A DNA stretch of 64,000 bases from an uncultured Kiritimatiellota bacterium (GTDB lineage: Bacteria; Verrucomicrobiota; Kiritimatiellia; RFP12; DVOR01), in NCBI GenBank assembly GCA_944389945.1, contig CALXOF010000003.1, positions 62,001 through 126,000 on the forward strand. The letters are read 5' to 3'. Position 1 is the stretch's first letter, and each line of letters starts with the position of its first letter. The notes under the pieces were generated by a model. The model was not told the origin of the DNA, searched no databases, and saw nothing but the letters and a program-made list of their open reading frames with translations. Shown piece after piece: positions 33,892-43,300 of this stretch. The position numbers and the translations under genes were made by a program.

Positions 33892-34326
33892 GGGCGCTGC
33901 CGCGCCCCAGAGAACAGAGCGTGCAGGCGCAACGCGCCAAACCTTCCACGGCCACGGAAAACAGAGAACGGAACGCGCGGCAAGTGCGCGACAGGCAAAG
34001 CCGTTGTGCAAAGCGGCGGTAGCCGCCGTCCTAGTCGTCCTATAGGTCCTATGTGTCCTACCGCGTCGCTTGTTGGCACGTCGCAGACGTGCCGGGGGTG
34101 CAGGGAGAACTTCTCCCTGCCGGGGCGTGGGGCAGCGCCCCACACCCTCCAATCAGCCACTCTCCTAATCAGCTAATCAGCCAAATCCTTTGTGTCCTTC
34201 GTGTCCTTAGCCGTGGAAGGTTTGGCCCTTTGGGCCTGCACGGTGGTTTCCAAAATACACTGGCAGTCCAGCGTGCGCTAGCACGCCCTTAATCTGCAAC
34301 AAATCTGTGAAATCTGCGGTTCCTCT
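33892..34326 (+). repeat. Repeat mosaic (modules E, D copy 4, C, inverted B)
   Basis: Module E hairpin GGGCGCTGCCGCGCCC with GAGAACAGA (33891-33916), module D with GTCCTATAG units (34030-34062) and three hairpins (34074-34143), a module C array (34149-34185), then an inverted module B with GCGTGCGCTAGCACGC (about 34258-34320). It ends at the stop codon of the ankyrin lipoprotein gene. Nothing coding. Confidence 0.82.
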
Positions 34327-35121
34327 CTAGCGTTTAATCTCTTCGCCGCGAAGGACGCGCGCGAGGTAGGTGTTGCCCTTGGATTCGGCCAGGGAGAGGG
34401 GCGTGGTGCCGTTGCCGAGGTCTTGGTTGGGGTCGGCGCCGGCGGCGACAAGCAGGCGGCAAAGGTCGGTGTTGCCGTAGAGCACGGCCAGGCTGAGGGC
34501 CGAGACGGTTTCCTCACGGTCGTTCACGGTGCGCTTGGAGGTGGCGTTCACGTTCGCACCCTCCTTCAGCAAGCGGTTGCAGATGAGGACATTTTCCTCG
34601 TGCGCGGTCAGGTTGCGCGCTTCTGGGAAGAGCAGGACGCACATGAGAGGCGTGGCGCGCTCGAGGCGTACGCCGGCATTGTCATAAGGACAGGCCTGGT
34701 CCGGGTCAGCGCCCAACGCCAAGAGTTTGCGCACCATCGCCTCGCGGTTCAGGCGACCATTCATCGTCTCATCGATCAAGATGGCCTGGTGGAGCGCCGT
34801 GAAACCGGGGTGGTAGGCCGGATCCTCGGTGGTGTTGGTCGCGTTGAGGTCATAGTCGGCCCCGGCCAAGATGTCGAGGCCCTCGGGCCAGTTGGCCCGC
34901 ACGCACCACACGCTCAGGGCCTGTCCCTGGAACTGTTCTTGCCGACCCAGCCCCTCCTTGAAGAGGGCCCGGAAAGCGTTGGCGTCGCGCGTGGTGAAGA
35001 TGGTCGCGACCTCGCGTTCCTCCATCTGCGGGATGGCGGAAACAGCGTCGCTGCACCCCGCAACGAAAAGCCCCGTGGCCAACGCCACGACGCAACATAA
35101 AGTCAATCGTTTCAACTTCAT
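34327..35121 (-). CDS. Ankyrin-repeat lipoprotein
   Basis: 264 aa from the ATG at 35121 (AAGGAG 8 nt upstream). The first 20 or so residues form a lipoprotein signal with lipobox LFVAGC. Ankyrin-type repeats follow in the second half: GFTALHQAIL, ATPLMCVLLF, SALSLAVLYGNTDLCRLLVAAGADPN, TTPLSLAESKGN. It would sit in the cell envelope and bind a protein partner. Neighbours give no further clue. Confidence 0.85.
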   Translation of the reverse strand: MKLKRLTLCCVVALATGLFVAGCSDAVSAIPQMEEREVATIFTTRDANAFRALFKEGLGRQEQFQGQALSVWCVRANWPEGLDILAGADYDLNATNTTEDPAYHPGFTALHQAILIDETMNGRLNREAMVRKLLALGADPDQACPYDNAGVRLERATPLMCVLLFPEARNLTAHEENVLICNRLLKEGANVNATSKRTVNDREETVSALSLAVLYGNTDLCRLLVAAGADPNQDLGNGTTPLSLAESKGNTYLARVLRGEEIKR

Positions 35122-35189
35122 CTCTCTCACTCCTTGGACACGGTTCACTGACCTATACTCTACCACCTTGCCATCTCCGCGTCAAACGT

Positions 35190-35640
35190 CCATCTGGAAG
35201 TTTGGAAGCTTAGAAGCTTGGAGGTTTGGAGGAGCCACGGAGGTGGAAGCCCGAACTGCCGCCCTTGGCGGCGATGAGACCAGACGCTGCGCGGCACCCG
35301 CAAAGACGCTGAAGGACCGCAAAGGACGCCAAGCACGACGCAGTGGAACCGCAGATTTCACAGATTTTGGCAGATTTATGGCGTGCTAGCGCACGCAGGA
35401 CTGACAGATTGTTTTAGAAATCACTAAGAACACAAAGGACACAAAGAGGCGTCGCTGGGGCGGGCCGTTCGTGTGCGCAAGGCGCACGTCCGGCCCGAAG
35501 GGCCTGTAAGGGCATGGCGGGCTTCGCACACCACGCTTTGGTTTTGGGGGAAACCTAGGCTGACACAACGCTTTATCCGTCGCGCGCTTGCCGCGCGCTC
35601 TCTGTTCTCCGTTTTCTGTTCTCTGTTCTCTGGGGTGGCG
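35190..35640 (+). repeat. Repeat mosaic upstream of arsR-type gene
   Basis: GGAAGTTTGGAAGCTTAGAA block (35198-35235), module B with GGCGTGCTAGCGCACGC (35345-35405), a CACAAAGGACAC array, the GCGGGCCGTTCGTGTGCGCA block to CACGCTTTGG (35460-35543), then TTCTCTGTTCTC units and a GGGGTGGCGTTAGCCACCCC hairpin (35633-35652). The last hairpin abuts the promoter of the regulator gene. Confidence 0.82.
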
Positions 35641-35657
35641 TTAGCCACCCCGCCCCT

Positions 35658-35673
35658 GTGCTATAATAAGCTC
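35658..35673 (+). promoter_or_regulatory. Extended -10 promoter, leaderless start of the ArsR-family gene
   Basis: TGCTATAAT ends at 35667. Six bases later is the ATG at 35674, and no ribosome-binding site is seen. The -10 is a perfect consensus with the TG extension. Confidence 0.6.
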
Positions 35674-36075
35674 ATGCCAAAAGATTCCTACACGCTTCCG
35701 CACAATCACGGACAAGACGTCCTGCGCGTCTTGGAACGGATGCCGAGCCGTCCACGTTTTGAGCGCGTCGCCACGCTCTTCCGTTTGCTTGAGGACCCGA
35801 CGCGTCTGCGCATCCTGTGGTTTCTCTGCCATTGCTCGGAGTGCGTGACGGACATCGGCGCCGTGGTCGGCATGAGCGTGGCTGCGGTCTCCCACCACCT
35901 GCAGGTGCTTCGCCGCGCCGGCATCCTGGTCTCCGAGCGCCGCGGCAAGGAAATCTACTACACCCTGGCCGACACCCACGAGGCCAAGCTCCTCCACCGT
36001 TCCATCGACGCGCTCTTCGAACTCACCAAAGACGCCCCCGTCTGCCCCCTCCTCGCCTACGCCCAGGGGCGCTAG
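35674..36075 (+). CDS. ArsR-family winged-helix repressor
   Basis: 133 aa from the ATG at 35674; the longer in-frame extension upstream is repeat sequence. Winged-helix motifs: LFRLLEDPTRLRILWFL (helix 1-2), ECVTDIGAVVGMSVAAVSHHLQVLRRAGIL (recognition helix) and RRGKEIYYTL (wing). HCSEC contains two Cys in the position where SmtB/ArsR sensors often bind metals (about residues 53-56), so a metal or thiol sensor is plausible. No target gene lies next to it. The stop codon TAG falls in the loop of a GGGGCGCTAGCGCGCCC hairpin. Confidence 0.88.
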   Translation: MPKDSYTLPHNHGQDVLRVLERMPSRPRFERVATLFRLLEDPTRLRILWFLCHCSECVTDIGAVVGMSVAAVSHHLQVLRRAGILVSERRGKEIYYTLADTHEAKLLHRSIDALFELTKDAPVCPLLAYAQGR

Positions 36076-36400
36076 CGCGCCCATTTCCACGAAGACGCAA
36101 AGGAAGCACAGGAGTTGCCGGAGGTTCGGAGATGCAGGAGCGCGTAGCGTTCGGTCTCTCCAAACTTCCAAGCTTCCAATTGTGCGTCCTCCCGGCGTGC
36201 GCCAGTACGCCCCAAATCTGCATCAATCTGCGCAATCTGCGGTCCCTACGCTGCGGCTTTTGCGATTTCCAAGAATGTCACAGAAACGCAAGGGATGGGG
36301 ATAGGGAGAGAGGCGCAACGCGCCGAACGGTCACGCTTTGCTTTCCAATCAGCCAATCAGCCGGGCGCTCCGATAGAGCGCCCGTGTCTTCGTGGTAAAA
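36076..36400 (-). repeat. Repeat mosaic with degenerate module B
   Basis: Hairpin from the gene end (36064-36080), a CTTCCAAGCTTCCAATTG block, an inverted diverged module B (CCTCCCGGCGTGCGCCAGTA, 36189-36230), a GAAACGCAAGGGATGGGG through GCGCCGAACGGTCA block also seen at 50376-50412, a module C array, and a GGGCGCTCCGATAGAGCGCCC hairpin (36363-36383). No gene. Confidence 0.7.
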
Positions 36401-36407
36401 CGACAAC

Positions 36408-36434
36408 AAAAAAGGCGCGGGGACCGCGCCTTTT
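36408..36434 (-). terminator. Rho-independent terminator of the amino-sugar operon
   Basis: Minus strand AAAAGGCGCGGT CC CCGCGCC TTTTTT: a strong GC stem flanked by A and T runs, 20 bp after the nagB stop codon. Confidence 0.85.
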
Positions 36435-36453
36435 GGAGTGCCAGGGGCGTGCC

Positions 36454-37239
36454 TCAGACGTTGGAGGTGCCGGTCTGGGAGAAGATGTACTTGTAGTAAT
36501 CCTTGTTGCGGAGCTTGCCGGCGGCCTCTTCGTCGCAGATGACGATGCAGTCGTTGTGATACTGCAGGGCCGAGCAGGGGCACATGGCGGTGACGGGGCC
36601 CTCGACAAGGCCGGCGATGGCGTCTTGCTTGCCCTTGCCGAAGGCGAGGAGGACGACCTTACGGGCTTCCATGATGGTGCCGATGCCCATGGTGACGGCC
36701 TGGGTGGGCACTTCGTCAATCTTGTCGTGGAAGAAGAGTCGGGCGTTGTCGCGGATGGTCTGCTGGGTGAGGACCTGGCTATGGGTGCGGCAGGCAAGGG
36801 AGCAACCGGGCTCGTTGAAGGCGATGTGGCCGTCGGAGCCGATGCCGAGGAGCTGGATGTCGACGCCGCCGGCGGCCTTGATGGCCTCTTCGTAGGCGCG
36901 GCAGGACTTGCCGATGTCCTTGGCGAGGCCGTCGGGCACGTGGGTCTTGGCCTGGTCGATATCGATGTGGTCGAAGAGCTGGGTCTTCATGAAGTAGTGG
37001 TAGCTCTGGTCGTGCTCGGGGGCGAGGCCGAGGTACTCATCGAGATTGAAGCTCTGGCACTCCTTGAAGGAGACGGTGCCGGCCTTGCAGGCGTCCGCGA
37101 GGAGCTTGTACATCATGACGGGGGTGGAGCCGGTAGCGAGGCCGAGGACGGTCTTGGGGTTCTGCTTCACCTGGTCGATGAAGATGCTGGCGGCCAGGCG
37201 GCTGCCTTCTTCGGGGTTCTGAACGATTGCGACTTTCAT
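36454..37239 (-). CDS. nagB: Glucosamine-6-phosphate deaminase
   Basis: 261 aa, close to the usual 266. Family motifs: GLATGSTPVMMYK (phosphate loop, about residues 33-45), FNLDEYLGL with the catalytic Asp, LLGIGSDGHIAFNEPG, and VTMGIGTIM. It converts glucosamine-6-phosphate to fructose-6-phosphate plus ammonia. Last gene of a three-gene minus-strand operon after two NahK-like kinases, with AAAGGA upstream. The context points to catabolism of N-acetylated hexosamines, for instance from mucin glycans. Confidence 0.95.
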   Translation of the reverse strand: MKVAIVQNPEEGSRLAASIFIDQVKQNPKTVLGLATGSTPVMMYKLLADACKAGTVSFKECQSFNLDEYLGLAPEHDQSYHYFMKTQLFDHIDIDQAKTHVPDGLAKDIGKSCRAYEEAIKAAGGVDIQLLGIGSDGHIAFNEPGCSLACRTHSQVLTQQTIRDNARLFFHDKIDEVPTQAVTMGIGTIMEARKVVLLAFGKGKQDAIAGLVEGPVTAMCPCSALQYHNDCIVICDEEAAGKLRNKDYYKYIFSQTGTSNV

Positions 37240-37269
37240 GATTTGTCCTTTCGGTTTTCAGAGATGGGT

Positions 37270-38373
37270 TCAATGCCCGACAGCGCGGGCACAACGCTGG
37301 ACGACGGCCTGCATCTCTTCGCGGGCGTCTTCCATGCATTGAACGAGACGGAACTGCGTGTGGCAGCGGTCGATGTTCTGCTTGGGGTAGTGGGTCTTGA
37401 AGTAGGTGTCGCCCTGGAGGTAGTCGGTGAGGAAGCGGATGCCGACCATGAAGGGGAGGAGCCACGCGGAGAAGGCGAGCTCCTGGATTTCCGCGGGGAC
37501 GAGGAAGCGGGCGGTGTCGAGATACCCGGCGGTGACGGCCTCGAACATGGAGATGTCGAAGTGGACGTTGTCGGGGTCGGGCTCGGATTCGTCGGCGGTG
37601 TTGCAGGTGGTGCGGCAGAGGTCGCCGAAGTCATAGAGCGCGAGGCCGGGCATGACGGTGTCCAGGTCGACAACGGCGACGCACCGCTTGGTGGTGGGGT
37701 CGAAGAGGGCGTTGTTGATCTTGGTGTCGTTGTGGGTGATGCGCTCGGGAATCTGCCCGCGGAGGTAACGATTCAGCAGGTGGGCCACCAGGTGACGGCG
37801 CTGGCGCACGAACTCGAGTTCCTCGGCGACCTCCTCGGCGCGGTTGCGGATATCCTGGTAGGCTGCCTCCTCGAGCGTCGCGTAGCGCATCGGGGTGTGG
37901 TGGAAGTAGGGGATGGTCTCGTAGAGCCGGGGGGCGGGCAGGTCGGCCATCATGTTCTGGAACTGCGCAAAGCCGCGCGCGGCCTCGAAGGCGATATCCG
38001 GGTCGCGCACGTTGTCGTAGCTCTCCACCCCGTCAATGAAGTCGTAGAGGCGCCACCACTTACCGGAGAAGGTGCGCATGCAGTTGCGCTTCTCGCGGGT
38101 GTGAACCAGGGAAAGAACCTTGACGTCGGGATACTGCGCGGCCTTCGAGCCGAGATGGGCGAGCGTGCGCTCGATGTTGTCCATCACCTGCTGAGGCTTG
38201 CGGAAGACGGCGTGGTTGATGCGCTGCAGGGTGTAGAGGTGGCGCGTGCCATCGGGCTCCTCGGTGGTGACGCGATAGGTGTCATTGATATGGCCGCTAC
38301 CGTAGGGCTTGGCCTCAATCGGCGTGCCCTTGACGGCAAAGCTAGCCAGAATCTCCTCGATCTTCTTCTCCAT
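37270..38373 (-). CDS. NahK-like N-acetylhexosamine 1-kinase (copy 1)
   Basis: 367 aa from the ATG at 38373 (GGGAG upstream); longer frames upstream are spurious. It has the aminoglycoside phosphotransferase fold with features of bifidobacterial NahK: PYGSGHINDTYRV near residue 19, FQNMMADL, IPERITHNDTKINNALFD (catalytic loop, HND), and VAVVDLDTVMPGLALYDFGD (metal-binding DLD). NahK phosphorylates GlcNAc or GalNAc at C1 for the lacto-N-biose/galacto-N-biose route. It is a paralog of the next gene upstream. Substrate by homology only. Confidence 0.82.
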   Translation of the reverse strand: MEKKIEEILASFAVKGTPIEAKPYGSGHINDTYRVTTEEPDGTRHLYTLQRINHAVFRKPQQVMDNIERTLAHLGSKAAQYPDVKVLSLVHTREKRNCMRTFSGKWWRLYDFIDGVESYDNVRDPDIAFEAARGFAQFQNMMADLPAPRLYETIPYFHHTPMRYATLEEAAYQDIRNRAEEVAEELEFVRQRRHLVAHLLNRYLRGQIPERITHNDTKINNALFDPTTKRCVAVVDLDTVMPGLALYDFGDLCRTTCNTADESEPDPDNVHFDISMFEAVTAGYLDTARFLVPAEIQELAFSAWLLPFMVGIRFLTDYLQGDTYFKTHYPKQNIDRCHTQFRLVQCMEDAREEMQAVVQRCARAVGH

Positions 38374-38406
38374 ACGGACGCTCCCTGGGATGGCTTGAAG
38401 GAAGGA

Positions 38407-38433
38407 CGGCGGCCCGGGTGCACCGGACCGCCG
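38407..38433 (-). promoter_or_regulatory. Hairpin between the two NahK-like genes
   Basis: CGGCGGUCCGG and CCGGGCCGCCG arms give an 11-bp stem with one G-U pair and a 5-nt loop in the minus-strand transcript. There is no T-tract, so it may tune expression or protect the upstream message, not terminate it. Confidence 0.5.
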
Positions 38434-38441
38434 GGGAAGCC

Positions 38442-39569
38442 TTAGGCCTCGGCGAGAGCCTTCTTGATGATGGCCTCCATCTGCTCGGCCTGGTCTTCCA
38501 TGCTCTGCACCATCTTCAGCTGGGTGCGGCAACGGTCGACGTTGTGACCGGGGCGCTTGATATGGAAGTAGGTGTCGCCGGAGAGGTAGTCCGTCAAGAA
38601 GCGGATGCCGATGGTCATGGTGATGAGGCGGGCAGAGAAGGCGAGCTCCTCCTTTTCGCCGGGCGTGAGGAACTTGGCGCCGCGGCAGTAACCGCGCGCA
38701 AGGGCCTCGAACATATCCATGCGCGAATAGACCTTGGAGAGGTCCTGCTCGTCCTCGGCCGCGTTGGCGGTGGAGGTGCGGCACATATCGCCGAAGTCAT
38801 AGAGCGCAAGGCCGGGCATGACGGTGTCCAGGTCGATAACGCAGATGCCGCGCCCGGTCTTGTCGTCCAGCATCACGTTGTTGAGCTTCGTGTCGTTGTG
38901 CGTCACGCGCTCGGGAATCTCGCCCTTGGCGCAACGCTCCAGCAGACGGCCGAAGGAATCGGCGCGGGCCACGACGAAGTCGATCTCGGGCTTGACGTCC
39001 TTGGCGCGGTTGAAAGCGTCCTTCTGGATGGCGGACTGGAGCGCCTCGTAACGCTTCACGGTGTTGTGGAAGTTGGGAATGGTCTCATGGAGGCGCGGGT
39101 CGGTGAGGTCGGCCACCATATTCTGGAAGCCGGCGAAGGCCTCGCCCACCAGCTCCGCCTGCTGCGTGCTCTGAATCTGATCGTAGGTAGAGGCACCCTC
39201 GACGAAGACGTACATACGCCACCAGTTGCCCTGGGCGTCGTGATGGACCGGCTCGCCCTCCTTGGTAAGGATGAGCGTCAGCGTGCGGCGGGAAATATCC
39301 TCCTCGCCCTGGGCACGCAGCTTCTCGGCAATATGGCGGGTCACGCGCAGGATGTTCTGCTGCACGGCCTGCGGCTGGGTAAAGACGTGATGGTTGATGC
39401 GCTGAAGCAGATAATGCATCTTCGCGCCGCCCACCGAATAGGTAATCTGATAGGTGTCGTTGATGTGCCCGCTGCCATAGGGGCACCCGCTCACAAAGTC
39501 GCCGTAAACCTGGAACGCGGCGGAAATCGTCTTCAACTCCGCCTGCGTGGCCTTGCCAAGTTCTGCCAT
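38442..39569 (-). CDS. NahK-like N-acetylhexosamine 1-kinase (copy 2)
   Basis: 375 aa. Same motif set as its paralog: PYGSGHINDTYQI, FQNMVADL, IPERVTHNDTKLNNVMLDD (HND), ICVIDLDTVMPGLALYDFGD and GIRFLTDYLSGDTYF, all shared with bifidobacterial NahK. First gene of the operon, with AAAGGA before the ATG and a clear promoter. The two copies look well diverged, so they may act on different sugars (for example GlcNAc and GalNAc) or anomers. Confidence 0.85.
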   Translation of the reverse strand: MAELGKATQAELKTISAAFQVYGDFVSGCPYGSGHINDTYQITYSVGGAKMHYLLQRINHHVFTQPQAVQQNILRVTRHIAEKLRAQGEEDISRRTLTLILTKEGEPVHHDAQGNWWRMYVFVEGASTYDQIQSTQQAELVGEAFAGFQNMVADLTDPRLHETIPNFHNTVKRYEALQSAIQKDAFNRAKDVKPEIDFVVARADSFGRLLERCAKGEIPERVTHNDTKLNNVMLDDKTGRGICVIDLDTVMPGLALYDFGDMCRTSTANAAEDEQDLSKVYSRMDMFEALARGYCRGAKFLTPGEKEELAFSARLITMTIGIRFLTDYLSGDTYFHIKRPGHNVDRCRTQLKMVQSMEDQAEQMEAIIKKALAEA

Positions 39570-39609
39570 GACTCAAATCCTTTCTGTTTGGTTGCCAACA
39601 ACACCATCT

Positions 39610-39637
39610 AGTCTACCACACCCGAGCAGAAATGCAA
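39610..39637 (-). promoter_or_regulatory. Promoter of the amino-sugar operon
   Basis: Minus strand TTGCAT (39637-39632), 16 bp, TAGACT (39615-39610) preceded by TGG. It lies about 40 nt ahead of the ATG at 39569. Confidence 0.65.
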
Positions 39638-39639
39638 AG

Positions 39640-39850
39640 GGGGCGTTTGGAAGTTTAGAAGTTTAGAGGCTTGGTTCGCCGACGCGCCGTTCTCCGGGGC
39701 GGCGTCAAGCCCCCCTTTCTGGACCCCTAAGGGTTTCGACCCCGACCACTATAGGGTCTCGCCCCCGACCACTATAGTGGTTGACCGCGGACCACTATAG
39801 GGTCTCACCGCGCCCCCTTAAGGGAGCTCCGGAGACCCCTTTGGGGATCG
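39640..39850 (+). repeat. Module A copy 4 with flanking blocks
   Basis: A GGAAGTTTAGAAGTTTAGAG block, then module A: CCCCTAAGGG, CCACTATAGGG, CCACTATAGTGG, CCACTATAGGG and CCCTTAAGGG between 39721 and 39833, ending near a CCCCTTTGGGG palindrome at 39836. The outer flanks seen at copies 2 and 3 are absent. Confidence 0.82.
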
Positions 39851-39870
39851 GGAAAAAGACTTGGGATAGA

Positions 39871-39900
39871 AAAACAAAAAGACCGCCTTGCGGCGGCCTC
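39871..39900 (-). terminator. Terminator of tRNA-Leu
   Basis: Minus-strand stem GGCCGCC/GGCGGTC (one G-U pair) with a 4-nt loop, followed by TTTTTGTTTT. It lies a few bases after the tRNA CCA end. Confidence 0.8.
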
Positions 39901-39907
39901 TTTGGGA

Positions 39908-39991
39908 TGGTGCTCGGGGGGGGACTCGAACCCCCACGGATCTCTCCACATGCACCTCAAGCATGCGTGTATGCCATTTCACCACCCGAGC
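39908..39991 (-). tRNA. tRNA-Leu (anticodon GAG)
   Basis: 84 nt class II tRNA. Acceptor GCTCGGG/CCCGAGC, D-stem GTG/CAC, anticodon stem CATGC/GCATG with loop TTGAGGT (anticodon GAG), a long variable arm with a GGA/TCC stem, T-stem GGGGG/CCCCC with loop TTCGAGT, discriminator A and encoded CCA. It reads CTC and CTT. Confidence 0.93.
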
Positions 39992-40054
39992 GGTAAAGAA
40001 CGGCACATAAGATAGCACATTGCCGGATGGCATGCAAGACTTTTTTGCAAAAAT

Positions 40055-40313
40055 CTTATTGGGGCGGCCCTGCCGCCCCGGAGAACGGAGAACGGAGAAC
40101 GGAAAACAGAGCGCCCCTGCGGGGCGACAAATGGAGTTCCTAGGAAATCGACAAGGCGCGAAACGAAGGGCGGCGGTCGCGGTCAGCGGCGAAGCCGCAG
40201 AGCGACCGATGGAGCCCGAAGCGGTTCGCGCCCCCTTGCGTCTTTGCGGTCCCTATTCTACTGAGCCGCAGAGGATTCCCCGCTGCCCCTCTCTGAGCGC
40301 GTCAGAATAGAAA
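40055..40313 (+). repeat. Module E and 100-bp module spacer
   Basis: GGGGCGGCCCTGCCGCCCC hairpin (40062-40080), GAGAACGGA units to 40108, CGCCCCTGCGGGGCG hairpin (40111-40125), then the GGCGGCGGTCGCGGTCAGCG block (40168-40250) also present at 12547-12645. The spacer ends at the restriction-modification gene. No gene. Confidence 0.78.
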
Positions 40314-43300
40314 TTATAGGCTGTCAGCCTTGCGCCGTCCCCTTCCACGCGGCTTTGCGTCCGGGTTAGCGGTCTTCTTCGGTTGTTTGGCCGCAGCGTC
40401 CGGGATGGTCGCCTCAATGAACGCCACTTCCTCCGCCGTCAGCCCATACTTCTCATACAGCGCCTTGTCCGTCCACTCCCGCGAAAAGTCCTGCAGGGGA
40501 ACGTAGCCGTAGACACCTTTGGCCCCGTTCTGGGAGGTCTTGCGGATACCGACGAGGAAGTGGAAGAACTTGGTCTCAACATAACCAAGCGCGTGCTCTG
40601 CCTCCTCGCGCGTCTTGAACGGGGTCAGCGTGATGTAAGTCTCCGTGCAGACGCTCGGAGGTTCAACGATGAATGCGGGGATTCTACTATTGCGAGGGTC
40701 TCCGGTTCCCCACGCCTTCGGCAGAAAAAGCTTGATGGAATCTATCCATTCAGCGTGGTCATTGACACTCTGACGAGATACATATCCTATACCTTCTTCA
40801 CGCCACTTGTTGTAATAAAAGGCGATACAGTTCTTTTCATCACGTTTGAGCACATATTGGTGTTCTGCCACTTTCATACTGCCGGGCAGACGGATGTCAT
40901 AGCCAAAAGGATCTCTTGAGCTGAGAATTGAACTGAACGGTTCCTCGCCCTTTGCCAAGACTTTTCGCAGGATAGGTAACGCTTGTTCGTCTCGGACAAA
41001 GATGTCCAGACCGGGCTCCAACAGATAACGGCAGGAGTGTCGAACTTCCGTCGCGCTCTCGTGGAGGAAAAGCTCGGTTTTCCCATCCCAATCCCTATCC
41101 CAGAGGAAATAGTTGACGCCGCCTTTGATGTCCACGGTGTCAAAGAGCATTTTGGAATTCCGGAAGTCGTGGAGGACGCGGAAGTGGGTGTCCTTGAGGC
41201 GCTCTTCACGGAAACCGTCCAAGCCGCTCCCGGTGTTGAACCAACGCGATGGCGTAATCAGCGAGACCAAATCCGCGGCCGCGATGGCCAGTTCAACGAA
41301 GTGGTGATAGACCGGCAGTGGGCTTGCCCCGCCCAACTGGGCTTGATAGGGCGGGTTGCCGACGATGGCGTCAAAATGCACGGGAGAGACTCCTTTCAAG
41401 CCCCAAGTGGCGGGCTTTTGGATGAGGCGGAGGATTTTGTTGTCGTTTTCCGCTTTGTCACGAAGAGCCGGGATGAGACGCTCGCAAACTGCCAGATTGA
41501 TGTTGCCAGAACCATAACCCAAAAGCGTCCGTAGGGTGATGGCTCGGGCCATTCTCGTCTTGCAGACGATGAAGAGGTTTTCACGGACAACCTCCCGCCA
41601 AATAGACTGTTGGCGTTTGCGTGACAGGGTTTCGCCCTTTGCTTGTAGGGCCGCGTACCGCTCTTGATAGAAGGAGAAGGCCAGCCAGAGCGGATAAAGA
41701 CCGGACTTTGAGTTGAGTTCCAGGACTTTAGCCTTGGGGTTCTTGAACAGACGCTCGGTGATACCTTCATATGCCACATAGCGTGGGGCATCCAGAGGTT
41801 CTTTATAGTCCTTATCATAGAAGCACCAGCCGCCGACCGTTTCGGTGAGATGGCGATTGACGGTGCACCATGGGGTGAGAACCGTCTCCTTGTCTGGATT
41901 GCGGAAAGCTGAGAAAATCGTGGCGATGGCTTTAACGCGTCCTTCCGGGGAGTAGGAATCCGCGGCCTTGGCCCGGGCCCGGATTTCCTTGACGGCGATA
42001 CGGAAGACCTCGTCATCGTAGTAGGGAATAAACCGCTCAAATATCTCCCAGGTCACCCCCTTGGGCATGAACTCTTCCCAAGAGGTGGGGTCAACGCGCC
42101 GCATGAAGTCGCGAATGCCGACGTCTTCGTCATGGGGCCCCTCTGCCCCATAAATCAGTAATGGGATTCGGATGCTGATGCCGCGCAGGATGGCGATATT
42201 CTTCTCTCTTTCCTGTCGCTCTTTTTCGCGCTTCTCGCGTTCGGGATCGGGAATGCGTGGAGTCCGCGTGGTGGTTTTGGCGCGCTTTTGTTTGTTGAGG
42301 CCCGTCTGGGAAAGGGGAACGGCGCCCGGGACTTCATTCCGACTGAGCGTGCCGATGATGCCCTTGAGTTCCGCGAAGTCTTTGGGGTTGATATTGGCGT
42401 TCGTCAACATCTCCTTACGATAGATACTGTCATCGGCGAAGCCCTCGCGGATGGCCTTTGCCGCAATCGCCCGCTTGATGGCATAGAACACATCGTCAAC
42501 GCAGAATTTACGTAGTTCACTCCCCTTGATGGCGATGATGGCAAGAAAGTTCAGCACGTCAGCAATGTCTGCACGTGAAGGTTCATCAGTCCCTTTATCA
42601 CCACCTGTGCCAATCGTTTTGCCAATACACATTTTGGGCAGGATGGTAAGAAGACGGTCAGGCGCGAAGTCAAATGCATAGCACGCCTCCTTGACGCGTC
42701 CAACCTCGTCCGTGTAGGGCGATTGCACGCGGAAGATGGTTTGCAGATAGGCCGCGGCCGCAATCTTATCCCCGCCCGAGAGCATGAGCACGCCCGTCCA
42801 TTGCGGAACGGTCACGCCGGTGGTCAGGCGTCCGCAGGAAAGTGTGATGGTGTATTCATGCTTGGCGATGGCTTCGTCCACGGTTTTGAGCGCATTGTCC
42901 GCGTCCCCGTCCACATCGCCCTCGCCGGCCACGTTGACGACCTCGAAATTCCCGAAGAGCGGGTCTTGCCTCAACAACGCTTTCAACGCTGTGCATTCCG
43001 GCACGCCGGGCAATTTCCAAAGCGTGTGTTTGAGAGCCTTGCGGTATTCCTCGGTGGCGAAGGGATAGTTGCTCTTTGGGTCGGCACCCCTCAGCAAGGC
43101 GAGAAACTTCTTCACGTCCGCCTCATGGACAAACCGCCCATCCGCTTTCCTCACACGAAAAAATTCACTGAAGCTGAAACTGTTGTCGAGGGTCACCAAG
43201 GCTTCGCTGCCTTCAAGCGCCTCGCCAAGGTCATACGTACGAAGGTGCATCTCGGGGAGTGAGGCATAAGGGTTCGCGCACCCCTCCGTTTTGTCCCATG

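Noticed and set aside
36295..38445. 716-residue plus-strand frame over nagB and the kinase gene
   Set aside because: Composition is that of the complement of GC-rich coding sequence; the minus strand carries clear enzyme motifs.
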